A stretch of DNA of 64,000 nucleotides from Tetrapyrgos nigripes. Its lineage: Eukaryota > Basidiomycota > Agaricomycetes > Agaricales > Campanellaceae. The translations under genes and the position numbers were made by a program. Position 1 is the stretch's first letter. The number at the start of each line of letters is the position of its first letter. The notes beneath the pieces are model-generated. The model made no database searches. It was not told the DNA's origin and worked only from the letters and a program-made list of their open reading frames with translations. The DNA lies in assembly GCA_013368315.1 (NCBI GenBank), contig JAACJM010000041.1, positions 434,001 through 498,000 on the forward strand, in the 5' to 3' direction. Shown one piece after another: positions 1 to 9,634 of this stretch.

Positions 1-27
1 CAGTACTGATTTTTAACTCAGGGTATT

Positions 28-929
28 ATGAAAGTGTCAGATCGAATTGCGTTCAAGAGAATGACCATCCCTTACAGTATGCACAATGTTTCTTGGGCTT
101 TAGAGTCTGAATTTCGAAACATCTACTGCAGCAAATACTTTTTGGACCTGTTTCAGAGAATCTGTCAAGAGTCAGGGGTTCATATTTCTTCTAATGCAAA
201 CTTGAATGATGGTTTACTTACAGACTTAAAAAGATTTTTCTTTCACAGATGCATATCTTGCAGAAGAAATTGTTGAAAACAATACCCCGTCTACTCTCTC
301 TGGTGTCACTGCTGAGCGGTATGTTGACGAGATGTATGAACCAGGGTCAGAAGATTTGGAAACCCTTCAAATACTTTGGCTTATGGAACCCTGATGGAGC
401 ACAGAAATCACCAAATATTCTGGAACGATGACTCAATTTGACCGCAACACGCTTCCCTACATGACAATGGCCACTTTTGCTCATTTCACTCTTCACTGGA
501 CCAAAGGGAAGATGGTATTTGTTGATATACAAGGTATTATTTACAGCTTTTTGCATATAAAAATTTGGATTCTGATCAACATTCTCTGTTGATTGACAAC
601 AGGATCTCCCACTGCACAAGGACAGGTTCTCTTTGATATTATGACACACACTAGAGATGGGTACGTATTTGATCTACAAGACTACCTTTCTATCCATCTG
701 ATATCATTATCTCCACAGAGGAAGCTGCCCCAGAGATCATGGCTACACAGGCCTTGATGAATTTATCAGGAATCACAAATGCAACCACATTTGCCATGGT
801 ATTGGTCTGGAAAAGTTGACTGTTAGTAAAGGCAAGGGGTGTGCTAGCACTACTGAACATTCTTCAAGCCGAACACATTCTCGTTCTCAAAAGCAGGCCA
901 GCCCTGAAATTGATAGTGATGATGACTGA
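28..929 (+). pseudogene. Alpha-type protein kinase-like gene, C-terminal part, degenerate
   Basis: Splicing the + strand gives a chain resembling the C-terminal half of fungal alpha-kinases. The segment FAHFTLHWTKGKMVFVDIQ (about 469-530) joins across an intron to GSPTAQGQVLFDIMTHT (about 602-660). A second intron leads to DHGYTGLDEFIRNHKCNHIC (about 735-800), the Cys/His zinc-site region typical of this family, and the frame ends in an Asp-rich tail with TGA at 927-929. Upstream coding (28-430) reads through EPGSEDLETLQILWLMEP but then meets an in-frame TGA near 393, where the family normally carries a basic residue. The 5' end lies near or beyond the window edge. The kinase identity rests on motif recall only. 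It could still be a gene with an unrecognised intron, but the stop suggests a decaying copy. Confidence 0.5.
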
Positions 930-1032
930 AACTTATTTTCATTTTTACTTAAATGATTATAATAAAAATTTTATCTACTAGTATTAGCGTAGAGATAAAG
1001 AAAAATAATTGAACACCAAATCAAATGCTTAC

Positions 1033-1482
1033 CTTCGATGCATTCAGAGCACCTCCATTCACCTCCGTTCCGGCTTCCTGTTCTGACAGTGCCACAATTC
1101 ATGCATTGGTTATACGTCTGTCAAGGATAAGTCATTTAAACATCTGTAATGAACAAAAAATGTAGCTTACCGCCATAGTCTCTACGCCATCGTGCTGATC
1201 CTTCAAAGTTTTCCAGAGGGTGCATTGGCCACAAAGCCCAGTAGTCATTTTACGGGGAAATTTCTGACCACATCCTACATTGCCAGGCACTTCAACTGAG
1301 TAGCACATACTAGGTGTTGCCATTACAGACATGGGTTCATCTAGACAACCGTTATACTTATATATCCCTCCACCTGAGGCTGTGCAGGCTAAGGAAAGGC
1401 AAGCCACTACAGTAATATAGCACAGAGTAAAAGAAAACGAGGACTGACAGCATCCAAGACCCTCACTGCCAATCCTGATCAT
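1033..1482 (-). CDS. Cys-rich protein with paired CxxC motifs, 3' end unresolved
   Basis: An ATG at 1482 opens a frame with a hydrophobic stretch (FTLCYITVVACLSLACTA) followed by a Cys-rich segment. Removing an intron from the GTAAG near 1170 to the AG before about 1114 joins the CGQCTLWKTLKDQHDG region to YNQCMNCGTVRTGSRNGG and CSECIEG. This gives three CxxC pairs, a zinc-ribbon-like spacing. A further GTAAG follows at 1032, so more exons or a truncation may lie toward 940. Similar CxxC blocks accompany some Agaricomycete alpha-kinase-like proteins, and this gene sits tail-to-tail with such a fragment; the link is inference. Function unknown. Confidence 0.35.
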
Positions 1483-1649
1483 GACTGACAGCTATTGGAT
1501 AGGGGCAGGTGCCCTGTACACTAAGGAATTGAACTGGATAGGGGTGTCCACTGTCCAGACTTACCTGGAGTGGACCTGAGTTGTCAGATCTATGATGGGC
1601 GCTCCCAGGTTTTAACCTTGCGTGTCCCACCGACGGTAACCGACTCCCA

Positions 1650-1948
1650 AACCAGAACTTCCACTTTCCCCTATCGAACCACAAACTCCCCTTAGAAGAT
1701 CTCCATCTGATAGCACCCCCAGTGCAATCCAAGAACCCATATCTGTCCCTCCCCAACAGATCATCGATCTTCAGAACATCCTTTCTAACCTTGAAATGTC
1801 TGAACACAACAACCCCATTTCAGCCACTGCCACCGCAGGAGGAACAAACAGACCCCCTGCTGACACCCTCTCTGACGATGACCAGCTCCCAAACAAAACC
1901 ACAAAGGAAAGAGGAGCGAAACCAGAAAGGTTTACAGGAGAACGAAAC
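1650..1948 (+). mobile_element. 5' remnant of the older Ty3/gypsy copy (start of gag)
   Basis: The + strand frame ending at 1948 (about 1660-1948) matches the leader and start of gag in the nested younger element. Shared blocks are SPSDSTPSAIQEPIS / SPTDSTPSAVQEPIS before the internal Met (1796), and RGAKPERFTGERN / RGVKPEKFTGDRN after it. The frame stops at the GAAAC target site and resumes at 9630, so the copy was split by the 7.7-kb insertion. No LTR of this copy is visible to the left; homology fades near 1650, so its 5' end has been lost. Confidence 0.8.
1944..1948. repeat. Target site duplication GAAAC (left)
   Basis: GAAAC directly precedes the TG start of the LTR at 1949, and the same five bases directly follow the CA end of the other LTR at 9630-9634. 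A perfect 5-bp duplication is expected for Ty3/gypsy integrase. The gag frame of the older element is continuous once the insertion and one copy of GAAAC are removed. Confidence 0.93.
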
Positions 1949-2410
1949 TGTCAAGATCGATGTCACTTAGCAATAACCACCCAAGTCACGCAATGAACAA
2001 GATAGATTGAGAGATGAAGATGGACGAAACGAAGTAGAGAGATAAAAGAGATGAGCAGAGATTGAGTAGCTGACTATGCTCGATGCTGCGCTATGCTAAG
2101 AGCGGAGTGGAGACGAAGTGAACAGACTGAAGAACCTAGCTACGAGATCTACAATATATATAAGAGAGAAGTGAATATGTGAGAATGTCCATGGAGTTTT
2201 AGGGATCGGAGGAGATAAGAGTGTGAATCAAGTAAAGAAGTGAATATGTGGGAATGTCCATGGAGATAGAGGGAGCGGAGAAGTGAGTCATAGATTGGGG
2301 TGGACGATGATGAGAAGTAATTAGTGTTTATGGGTTTATAGAAGGGAATAGAACGGAAAGTGAATAGGTAATAGAAAGAAAATGAAGAAGACGGGAGGCG
2401 ATTCATGACA
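1949..2410 (-). repeat. LTR, 3' LTR of the young gypsy element
   Basis: 462 bp beginning TGTCAAG and ending CATGACA on the + strand, matching 9168-9629 over its whole length with about eight transitions. It contains an internal near-duplicate of a GTGAATATGTG-RGAATGTCCATGG block (about 2172 and 2242). As the 3' LTR it would supply the polyadenylation signal. Confidence 0.95.
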
Positions 2411-2426
2411 TTACCCCCCCTTTTAG
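2411..2426 (-). other. Polypurine tract of the young gypsy element
   Basis: On the element's sense (-) strand the bases immediately before the 3' LTR read AAAAGGGGGGGGTAA, a purine run in the position where second-strand synthesis is primed. Position and composition are as expected for LTR retrotransposons. Confidence 0.7.
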
Positions 2427-2938
2427 GTTGAGCTTTCACTGGAGCTCGGAAGTCGATTGGCCCACTGCTTCGTCCACTGTTTCCTGATCCTTTTGTCCAA
2501 TCCCCATATAGTCAGCCAAGTTTCTGGTAAGTCATTGGGGAAGGTGCCCCATCCTGTTAGGTCTGGTTCAGGTGCACCCCATCCTGTTCCTTCCCACGTA
2601 CCCCATCCGTTGTTGTTGTCGACATAATTTAACTCAACGTTTCCTCCCCATACGCTCGCATCTCCCCATCCTAGGTTGTTCCACTTGTTCACTCGGAGGC
2701 TAGACCGGTAGGTGGCACATCTCGACCGGTGTCCTGCCCCTAATTTGCATCGTTTCGACGACTCATGTCCTGTCCAGATGCATTGATTACATCTGCTGTG
2801 CCTCCCCGTGTGTCCGTCGTTTAATCTGCAACGCCGACCCGAACGTAGGCCGTATCTGCAGCGTCCAGTGTTGTCCGACAGTGGGTCGATCGTCGTTGTG
2901 GTAGGAGTCGAGACTGTGATGGCAATGGGTGTAGACAT
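2423..2938 (-). CDS. Third ORF of the gypsy element: Cys/His repeats plus GW/WG-rich tail
   Basis: An intact 171-codon ORF with an ATG at 2938 lies between the integrase stop (3091) and the 3' LTR, in the position env occupies in other elements. No signal peptide or membrane segment is visible, so it is not env-like. Residues about 26-50 hold CRYGLRSGRRCRLNDGHTGRH, a C-x9-C-x5-H-x3-H arrangement. It is followed by a second, related unit (C-x10-C-x5-H-x3-C), which together look like a small zinc-binding pair. Residues about 85-150 are rich in Trp-Gly pairs (LGWGDASVWGG, NGWGTWEGTGWGAPEP, TGWGTF, TIWGL). GW/WG repeats bind Argonaute in several protein families, so a role in countering RNA silencing is possible; this is inference. 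It has kept an open frame while gag and pol carry seven stops. Confidence 0.7.
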   Translation of the reverse strand: MSTPIAITVSTPTTTTIDPLSDNTGRCRYGLRSGRRCRLNDGHTGRHSRCNQCIWTGHESSKRCKLGAGHRSRCATYRSSLRVNKWNNLGWGDASVWGGNVELNYVDNNNGWGTWEGTGWGAPEPDLTGWGTFPNDLPETWLTIWGLDKRIRKQWTKQWANRLPSSSESST

Positions 2939-3090
2939 GATAGAGGTGTAGTGTGAGGGAGAAAGGGTAGGATGTGATTGAACTTTGTTTTGTCGTTTAG
3001 TTTCGGTGTGTCTGCCTTTTAACGAGTTCTTATCTGTGGTAATGGAAAGCGGTCAAGTTGCCGTCCATTAGGTTGTGACAGTAGACGCCG

Positions 3091-6000
3091 TTAGTGTTGG
3101 TAAGCTCGGGGATGTTTCTGATGGAATTCTTCGATCATGTCTTTTACCTTGGTCAGGTTTGACGTAGGTACCCAAGTATTCTCCGAGTCAGGATAATCCA
3201 ACCATTTGATGAGGTACTGAGTTCCTTTTCTGTTTCTGGTCACTTTCGAGTCTAGTATCATTTCGACATCGTATTCTTTGTCCGCGTCCAGTAGCTCTGC
3301 CGGGGGTTCAGGGTAGTTTGGTCCATGAGCATCCGTTTCGACATACGGCGTTAATAGAGAGGCGTGAAAGACAGGGTGTATACGCCAGGTCGTCGGCAAT
3401 TTTAACTTGTAGTTGACCTGGCTGATTACTTCAATGATTTCAAATGGGCCATGACGACGATCGGACAACTTAGCTTTGGGTCTTGTTGTCTTTAGGTTTT
3501 TTCCGTCGAGTAGTACCTTATCCCCGACTTTGTACCCTGTCCAGGATGTGGAATGATTTCCATACTGTGTTTTCATCGTTTTGGCTGCCGACGTTAGGCT
3601 TGCTTTGAGTTCATCCCTGAGTTGATTGAGGTTTTCGAGTCGTTTTTCTACCGTTGGTAGGTTAGAGGTTGGATTGAATGATGGGAAGAAACGTGGTTGG
3701 TATCCGTGTAGGAGTTTGAATGGGGATTTTCCTGTGGCTGAATGGATTCTGGTGTTATGACTGAACTCGGCGTAGGGTAGATAGTCCACCCAGTCTTCTT
3801 GTCGGTAGTTACAGAAGATGCGTAAGAACTGTTTCAGTTCTTGGTTGTATCGTTCTGACTCTCCGTTGGTCTGTGGGTGATAAGCTGTACTGAGGGCTGA
3901 AGTTATGCCTAACTTTTCATGGACCGCGGCCATGATTTTGCTAGCGAACTGCGGTCCTCGGTCGGATATCATTTTGTCCCATAGTCCGTACCGTCGCCAT
4001 GTGTTGTTAAGTAGAAGATTGACCATGCCGTCACTGTCAATTGTTTTTGTACATGGTGATATGATGACTGTTTTCGTTGACCTGTCAACTGTGACGTGAA
4101 TCGCATTGAACCCTTTACATTCGGGGAGATCGGTGATGAAGTCGGTGGTAATAGTTCCAAAAGGACGTTCTGGAATTTCGGTGGGGATTAAGGGGATCCG
4201 AGTAGGATGATTGTTAGTTTTCGTCGTCTGGCATTTGGCGCAGCCAGTTACATAGTCTCTGACGAAAACCGACATTCCCTGACTAGTTCATAAGTTTTGT
4301 ATCATCCGGGGTGTCCTGTTGCTAAGGAGTCGTGGTGTAGTTTTACAATATCCCGTCGGAGATCGTTGTCCGCCGGTACGTAAATTTTGCCTCGGAATAA
4401 GATGATTCCATCTTCGTAGTTCCATTCCTGTAGATTCTTCACCAGCAAACGTGGTCCGTTCCGTAGAATGACATCTAAGGCACTTACTACCTCCAGATCC
4501 CTCTTGGGGCATTCCTTGATTCTTCGTCGTAGCTCTACGTCTCCTATGGTGGTTACTGTTCCTTGTCTAGTTGCTCGAATTCGGAAGAATTTGGGGTCAA
4601 GGAGGATCCTGTCGGTGTTGTCGTTCTCGGTTCCAACTCTGTGATCTGATCGTCTAGACAATGGATCAGCTTTGTTGAGACTTCCTGGTTTATGTAGGAG
4701 GGAAAACTCAAATCGTGTGAGGAACAACGCCCATCGTGCTTGTCGTCGGCTGAGCTTTTGGGTGGTCTGGAAATATTCCAAGTTCCTATGGTCTGTGAAG
4801 ATTTCGATAGCATGAGGGGCTCCCTCCAAATAGTGTCTCCATGCTTCTAGCACTCGTATGATTGCTAGTAGTTCTTTGTCATGGATGTCGTAGTTTCGTT
4901 CAGTTTTGGAGAGGGATTTGGAGATGTAGGCGACTGGGTGCCATCGATTATCCTCTCCAGTTTGCATAAGTATTCCCCCCGTTGCGTAGTCTGATGCGTC
5001 CACTTCTACTCGGTATGGCTTCGTGTGATCCAGCATTAGTAGAACGGGTTTGGACGTGAAGGCCGTTTTGAGGGATCGGAAGGCTTTCTCGGCTTCTGTT
5101 CCCCAGTTCCAGTGGTTGTCTTTCCTCGTCAGATTGAAGAGCGGCCGTGCGATTTTCGAGAAGTCTTTGATGAAACGTCTGTAGAAGTTCCCGAAACCCA
5201 AGAAAGCATGTACTTCTTTTACTGTTTTGGGCGTTGGCCATTCAAGTACTCCCGCTACTTTGGCTGGGTCCATTGCCAAAGTGTCGTGGGAGACAATCAG
5301 TCCCAAGAAGTCGACCTTGTCCGCTTCGAATACACATTTCTCGGGTCCCGTAATCGTTGTAGGACTGTTCGGACCAGTTCTCGATGTTCTTCTAGGTCAT
5401 GGGTGAATATTAAAATGTCGTCCATATAAATGACGATCTTCCCTTGGTCGATGAGATCCTTGAAAATAGTGTTCATCATCGCTTGGAAGGTCGCTGGCGA
5501 GTTCATTAATCCAAAGAACATGACCGTTGGTTCAAATAGTCCTCGGTTGGTTTTGAAGGCAGCTTTCCATTCGTCTCCTTCTTTGATACGGATGTTATTG
5601 TATCCCCATCGTAGATCGACTTTACTGAATACGTACGCGTTCTTGAGTTTGTTGATTAGTTCTGGGATGAGGGGTAGTGGATACGCATTTTTCACGGTAC
5701 CCCTATTGAGTGCTCTGTAATCCTGTACAGGGCGTAGCTTTCCGTCTTTTTTCTTAACGAAGAAGAAGGGACTTGCCATTGGAGATTTTGATGGTTTAAT
5801 ATATCCCTTTTCGAGATTTTCATTCAGGAAGGAGTCGAGTTCGGATTGTTCGTTTGGGGAAAGAGGATATGTTTTACATGTGCGTGGTTGGAAGCCGTCT
5901 TGTAGCTCGATTGTGTGGTCCCAATCACTTCGTTGGGGTAGGCGTTCTGAAGTCTTTTTATCGAATACAGACAAGTATTCGTGATAATGTTTGGGTATTT

Positions 6001-6970
6001 GTTCCTCTAATGGGGTCGGTGGGTTCATGGATTTGTTTTCAGTGTTTCGACGTGTTTTGGTAAAGGCAGCTCAGATACTCAGCTTGGTTCCTGATAGATC
6101 TTTGTCAGGGTCGCTCGGGGTATCCAGATATTCCATAACGAGTTCACTCCATTGTCCTGGGACATCCCATTGTCCAGTTGTATCTTCTGAGGTGAGCATG
6201 GCTCCTAAGTCAATTCGTTGCAGTCGGATCTTTCTAGATCGTTGTGGTCGACGTTGTCCAGCCACTTTTGGTTGTGGCGTAGTTTTATGAGGTCCTACGA
6301 TGTCTTTGAATGTCACTTGATAATCTCGGTGGTATGTTCTGGGGTCGACTACTTCAGGTTGCCTCGTTTTCATAGGATAGGTTTTTGACTTAGCTTTGGT
6401 TCGTACTGGGACTTTTTCTAGTGTACAAGCGTCGAGGCATCGTGTTAGGTTGATTTTTGATGTTGTCCAGTCGATTTCCGGATTATGATGTCGTAACCAA
6501 TCGGTACCCAAAATGATATCATGATCCCCGATGTCTGTGATGTAAAACTCAGCGGTTTCCTTGTGGTAAGATTGATGGTCTCGTGTGTAGATTCATAGTT
6601 TTTGAATGGTGTAGTGTTTTACCCATCCCATCACGTTTTCTGATCCGTCGACATTTTGAACTGGGAACGGTTTTTCTAGGGGAGTACGGTTGAGGTGATG
6701 TTTTTGGGCGAAGGCGTCGTTAATGATGATTCCCTCTGCTCCACTGTCTAGCAGAGCGGTTGCGTTGATTTTTCGTCCAGTTATTTTCCCGATCAATTCA
6801 GTTTTAAGCTCTATTGAGGGGGTCTGTTGGTTTCGAGTGATTGCCGTGATTCTTAATTCAGATGGGGATCGTGGCTTACGAAAGGGTATGAGGCTCGTGT
6901 ATTGCCTGTGTTTTACTGGTATATATGTCCATGTTCCTCCTCCTGATGATGTGACAGGGGAGGTATTCAA
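3091..6970 (-). pseudogene. Gypsy pol (protease, RT, RNase H, integrase, chromodomain), disrupted
   Basis: The pol frame opens at the gag stop (about 6970, -1 frame). Protease: ALLDSGAEGIIIN (about 6740). Reverse transcriptase: [19 protein letters not shown] and catalytic YMDD (about 5425). RNase H: VEVDASDYATGG and FTDHRNLEYF. Integrase: zinc-finger remnant, then the D,D-35-E core with TTDFITD, SDRGPQF and [11 protein letters not shown]. The C-terminus is a chromodomain (YDVEMILDSK ... YLIKWLDYPDSENTWVP), which classes the element as a chromovirus that could target modified histones. Disruptions: TGA at 6593-6595 (Trp in the older copy), TGA at 6071-6073 (CGA in the older copy), a 19-nt deletion at 5344/5345 inside RT, TGA at 4302-4304, and a 19-nt deletion at 4278/4279 before integrase. 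The element cannot make a complete Pol. Confidence 0.93.
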
Positions 6971-6975
6971 AAATC
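6960..6975 (-). promoter_or_regulatory. Gag-pol junction, candidate -1 recoding site
   Basis: Gag ends GAT TTT TGA and the pol frame continues in -1 from TTG. A P-site Phe tRNA on TTT could slip back one base onto another TTT with the stop codon in the A site. The same junction is kept in the older copy (10632-10642), although the two copies differ nearby. Whether it works by slippage, readthrough or re-initiation cannot be told from sequence. Confidence 0.4.
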
Positions 6976-9114
6976 CGATTCTGTTACGAACTTCTTTAGT
7001 AGTCCTTCCTTTTCTTCTCCCGATAGTGCTCCGATTCTGGCGGTGAGTTCCGAGATATTGTCCATGGTAGTGTTGGGCTTGGGATCTGAGGTTTCTGTGA
7101 CGGCTGCGGTTTTTTTTATGGAAGGTCTCCAGGTCGTGTTGTTGGGAGTCGTCGGGAGTGTGTTAGGAAATGTAGGGCAATCATTTCCCAAGTGCCCCTG
7201 TCCTCGGCATCTGAAGCATCGTCCTTCTTTCCTCATTTTATCTCTTTCTTGGGGGGTCAGTTTCGGTGGATATTTAGTGTTTGAAGATGCACCTGGGGCG
7301 TTGTCTTGGAAGGCGTTTACTTCCATACTTCTCGTTCGACCACTTCCTGTACTCTGTGACCTCCTGCCCGGTTGTCCTTCCTCTCTTCTAGGTTTGCTCC
7401 ATGAGGTTTTCTCTTCCTGTCTCTCCAGCCAAATCATGTGTTGTTTGACCGCAGCCTTTTGTAATGCCGCAAGATCTTTTGGTTGAGTTGATAGGTAGGA
7501 GATTCGGTCGACTAGCCCTCGGGGAAGTCCCTTTCAATAGTACTTCATTAACGCCTTGTCGTTATAACCAGTATCGTCAGTGTATCGTTTGAATTGGGAG
7601 TTGTACTTATCAATATCGGCCAGGGTTCCTTCCATCCTAATGTGTTCTATCTTGGTTTGGGCCTGGGTTTCCCGAGCTGATGGTTTAAAGTCCTGTAGAA
7701 ATTCTCGCTTCACCTCTCGTAGCGTCCAGGATTTTTTCTTTGTTTTTGGTTTCGAGGCGGACGAGTCGTCGTCGGTACTTGTATATCCTCCATCACTATC
7801 ACTGAAGTCATCTTCTTCCTCAAAAACCTTTGTCATCATGTTATGAGCCCATCGTCTCACTTCTTCTCCTGAGAATAGCGTGAGGAAGAACGATATCTTC
7901 TCACTTTCGGTGGGGTAGACTTGGTCATTGAGCTGGAGGTAGTTGTTGAATTCGGCTATCCAATCCTTTGTCTGGTTTCGGTCTCCTGTGAACTTCTCTG
8001 GTTTTACTCCTCGTTCTTTGGTGGTCGTATTAGGAAGGGCAGAGGACTGCGTGTTATCGTCAGATGGTGCGTTGTCATGGGGTGTTTGGGTTCTTCCCGC
8101 AGCGGCTGTGGCTGAGGCAGGATCTTCGGACATTTCGAGGGCAGCGTGAAGGGAGTGGAAGTCAATTAGTCGTGAGGGATTGACTGAGATGGGTTCTTGG
8201 ACTGCACTAGGGGTACTGTCCGTTGGGGATCTGTTGAGCGGAGTTTGGGGTTCTAGAAGAGTTTCGTTATCTGGGTTTGGTTCGTGGGATGGAGCTGGTG
8301 ATGGGGTTCTGGCAAGATTCGGGTTTTCTGTGGTGGGTTCTAACGGGAGTGATTGAAAGAGTAGGACTGGTTCGATACCGGCTGTTTGTTCTTCTATTGA
8401 GAGGGGTCGATTGTTTACAGAGAGTCGGTTGGGACATGGATGGACTGCACAGAATTCCCACCGGTTTTCGTGCGAGAAGTAGCAGTCTTGTTGGTTTCAG
8501 GGAAAATGTGTGTGAGGTCGTCAAAGACAAACGACGTGGGGTGAGGAAGTGCGACTGGGGTTCTGTGAGGCTGTACGAGATCTAGTGGTTCTAGGGATTC
8601 CGCTTCCACGCATTCACTCGCTTCCGGACTCTGGAAATAGGTGATTCCACTGTTCGCCCAAAATGTCTTCCCAAGAGGTTAGCGACCTATAGTAGTCGTT
8701 CACTCTAGGAACTCGAGTTTGGAGATATTCATAGTACTCTTCTTGGCAGAATTCTGAGATGGCACTATCTTCATAGTCGGCGTGACTGAACCGATATGGA
8801 AGAGTTGTATCTCCTAGTTGAATGAAGTAACAAGTGTCTGCAATTGTAACGTGGCGTGGAGACGTGTTTTCAGGTGATATCTTTATTCGGAGGTATTCGA
8901 GGATGGTCACTTCACCTGAGGTCCACGATCTTTCGTTGAGTATGATCCAATAGTCATCAAGTGCGATAGCATGTTTGTGTACTATTGTTTTAACCTCTTC
9001 TAGGTAGTTTGTGAAGCTGTCTGATTCTTCGATGGGGAAAGGATATATCGGTGGGGGTCGGGTTCGTAGGTTGTCAAGGAAGGGTTCAAAGTTAAGAGCC
9101 AGTGTACTTGTCAA
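6967..9114 (-). pseudogene. Gypsy gag with long N-terminal region, four in-frame TGA codons
   Basis: One reading frame runs from about 9114 to the stop at 6967-6969, broken only by TGA at 8614, 8521, 8497 and 7534. The first 166 codons (to 8614) encode an acidic, Tyr-rich segment (EEYYEYLQTRVPRVNDYY) that I do not recognise. A Pro-rich linker follows, then a capsid-like region (KDWIAEFNNYL, RRWAHNMM, DKYNSQFKRYTDDTGYND). A CCHC zinc knuckle, CFRCRGQGHLGNDC, lies near 7200. At 7534 the older copy has CGA (Arg) where this one has TGA. No ATG is seen near 9114; the internal Met at 8133 is an alternative start. The frame ends GAT TTT TGA, overlapping pol. Confidence 0.8.
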
Positions 9115-9155
9115 GGATTTCTGTGTGAGGTTTGTTTGTGAGGTGGGTGTAAGAG

Positions 9156-9167
9156 AGTCTGTTCAAG
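9156..9167 (-). other. Self-priming type primer-binding site of the gypsy element
   Basis: Two bases inside the 5' LTR the sense strand reads TGAACAGACT. This is the exact reverse complement of AGTCTGTTCA at 9338-9347 inside the LTR, about 34 nt downstream of the LTR TATA box, where transcription should start. No TGG-type tRNA complement is seen next to the LTR. In Tf1 of fission yeast the first bases of the mRNA fold back onto the PBS and prime reverse transcription; the geometry here is the same. Confidence 0.65.
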
Positions 9168-9629
9168 TGTCAAGATTGATGTCACTTAGCAATAACCACC
9201 CAAGTCACGCAATGAACAAGATAGATTGAGAGATGAAGATGGACGAAACGAAGTAGAGAGATAAAAGAGATGAGCAGAGATTGAGTAGCTGACTATACTC
9301 GACGCTGCGCTATGCTAAGAGCGGAGTGGAGACGAAGTGAACAGACTGAAGAACCTAGCTACGAGATCTACAATATATATAAGAGAGAAGTGAATATGTG
9401 AGAATGTCCATGGAGTTTTAGGGATCGGAGGAGATAAGAGTGTGAGTCAAGTAAAGAAGTGAATATGTGGGAATGTCCATGGAGATAGAGGGAGCAGAAA
9501 AGTGAGTCATAGATCGGGGTGGACGATGATGAGAAGTAATTAGTGTTTATGGGTTTATAGAAGGGAATAGAACGGAAAGTGAATAGGTAATAGAAAGAAA
9601 ATGAAGAAGACGGGAGGTGATTCATGACA
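9168..9629 (-). repeat. LTR, 5' LTR of the young gypsy element (promoter)
   Basis: 462 bp, the partner of 1949-2410. On the sense strand it carries TTATATATATT (9372-9382), a TATA box, followed about 34 nt later by AGTCTGTTCA, the likely 5' end of the transcript. It ends in CA directly before the second GAAAC. Confidence 0.95.
9372..9382 (-). promoter_or_regulatory. TATA box of the 5' LTR
   Basis: The - strand sequence TTATATATATT is the only strong TATA in the LTR and lies the usual distance upstream of the segment complementary to the PBS. The other LTR has the same box. Confidence 0.65.
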
Positions 9630-9634
9630 GAAAC

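Larger units (their letters stand above)
1949..9629 (-). mobile_element. Ty3/gypsy chromovirus LTR retrotransposon, nested, younger copy
   Basis: A full-length element of 7681 bp reading on the - strand. It has two 462-bp LTRs, a putative self-priming PBS next to the 5' LTR (9168-9629), an extended gag, pol in the order protease, RT, RNase H, integrase, chromodomain, and then an extra 171-codon ORF before the 3' LTR (1949-2410). The LTRs differ at about 8 of 462 positions, all transitions and mostly at CpG. Coding capacity is lost: four TGA codons in gag, three in pol and two 19-nt deletions in pol. It is inserted in opposite orientation into an older member of its own family. With near-identical LTRs but many shared-type defects, it was probably copied in trans or decayed quickly by methylation-linked mutation. 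Confidence 0.95.

Noticed and set aside
2149..2439. 96-codon ORF inside the LTR, repeated as 85 codons at 9368-9625
   Set aside because: It arises from the LTR sequence itself, including its internal ATGTCCATGG repeats; LTRs carry promoter and poly(A) signals, not this product.
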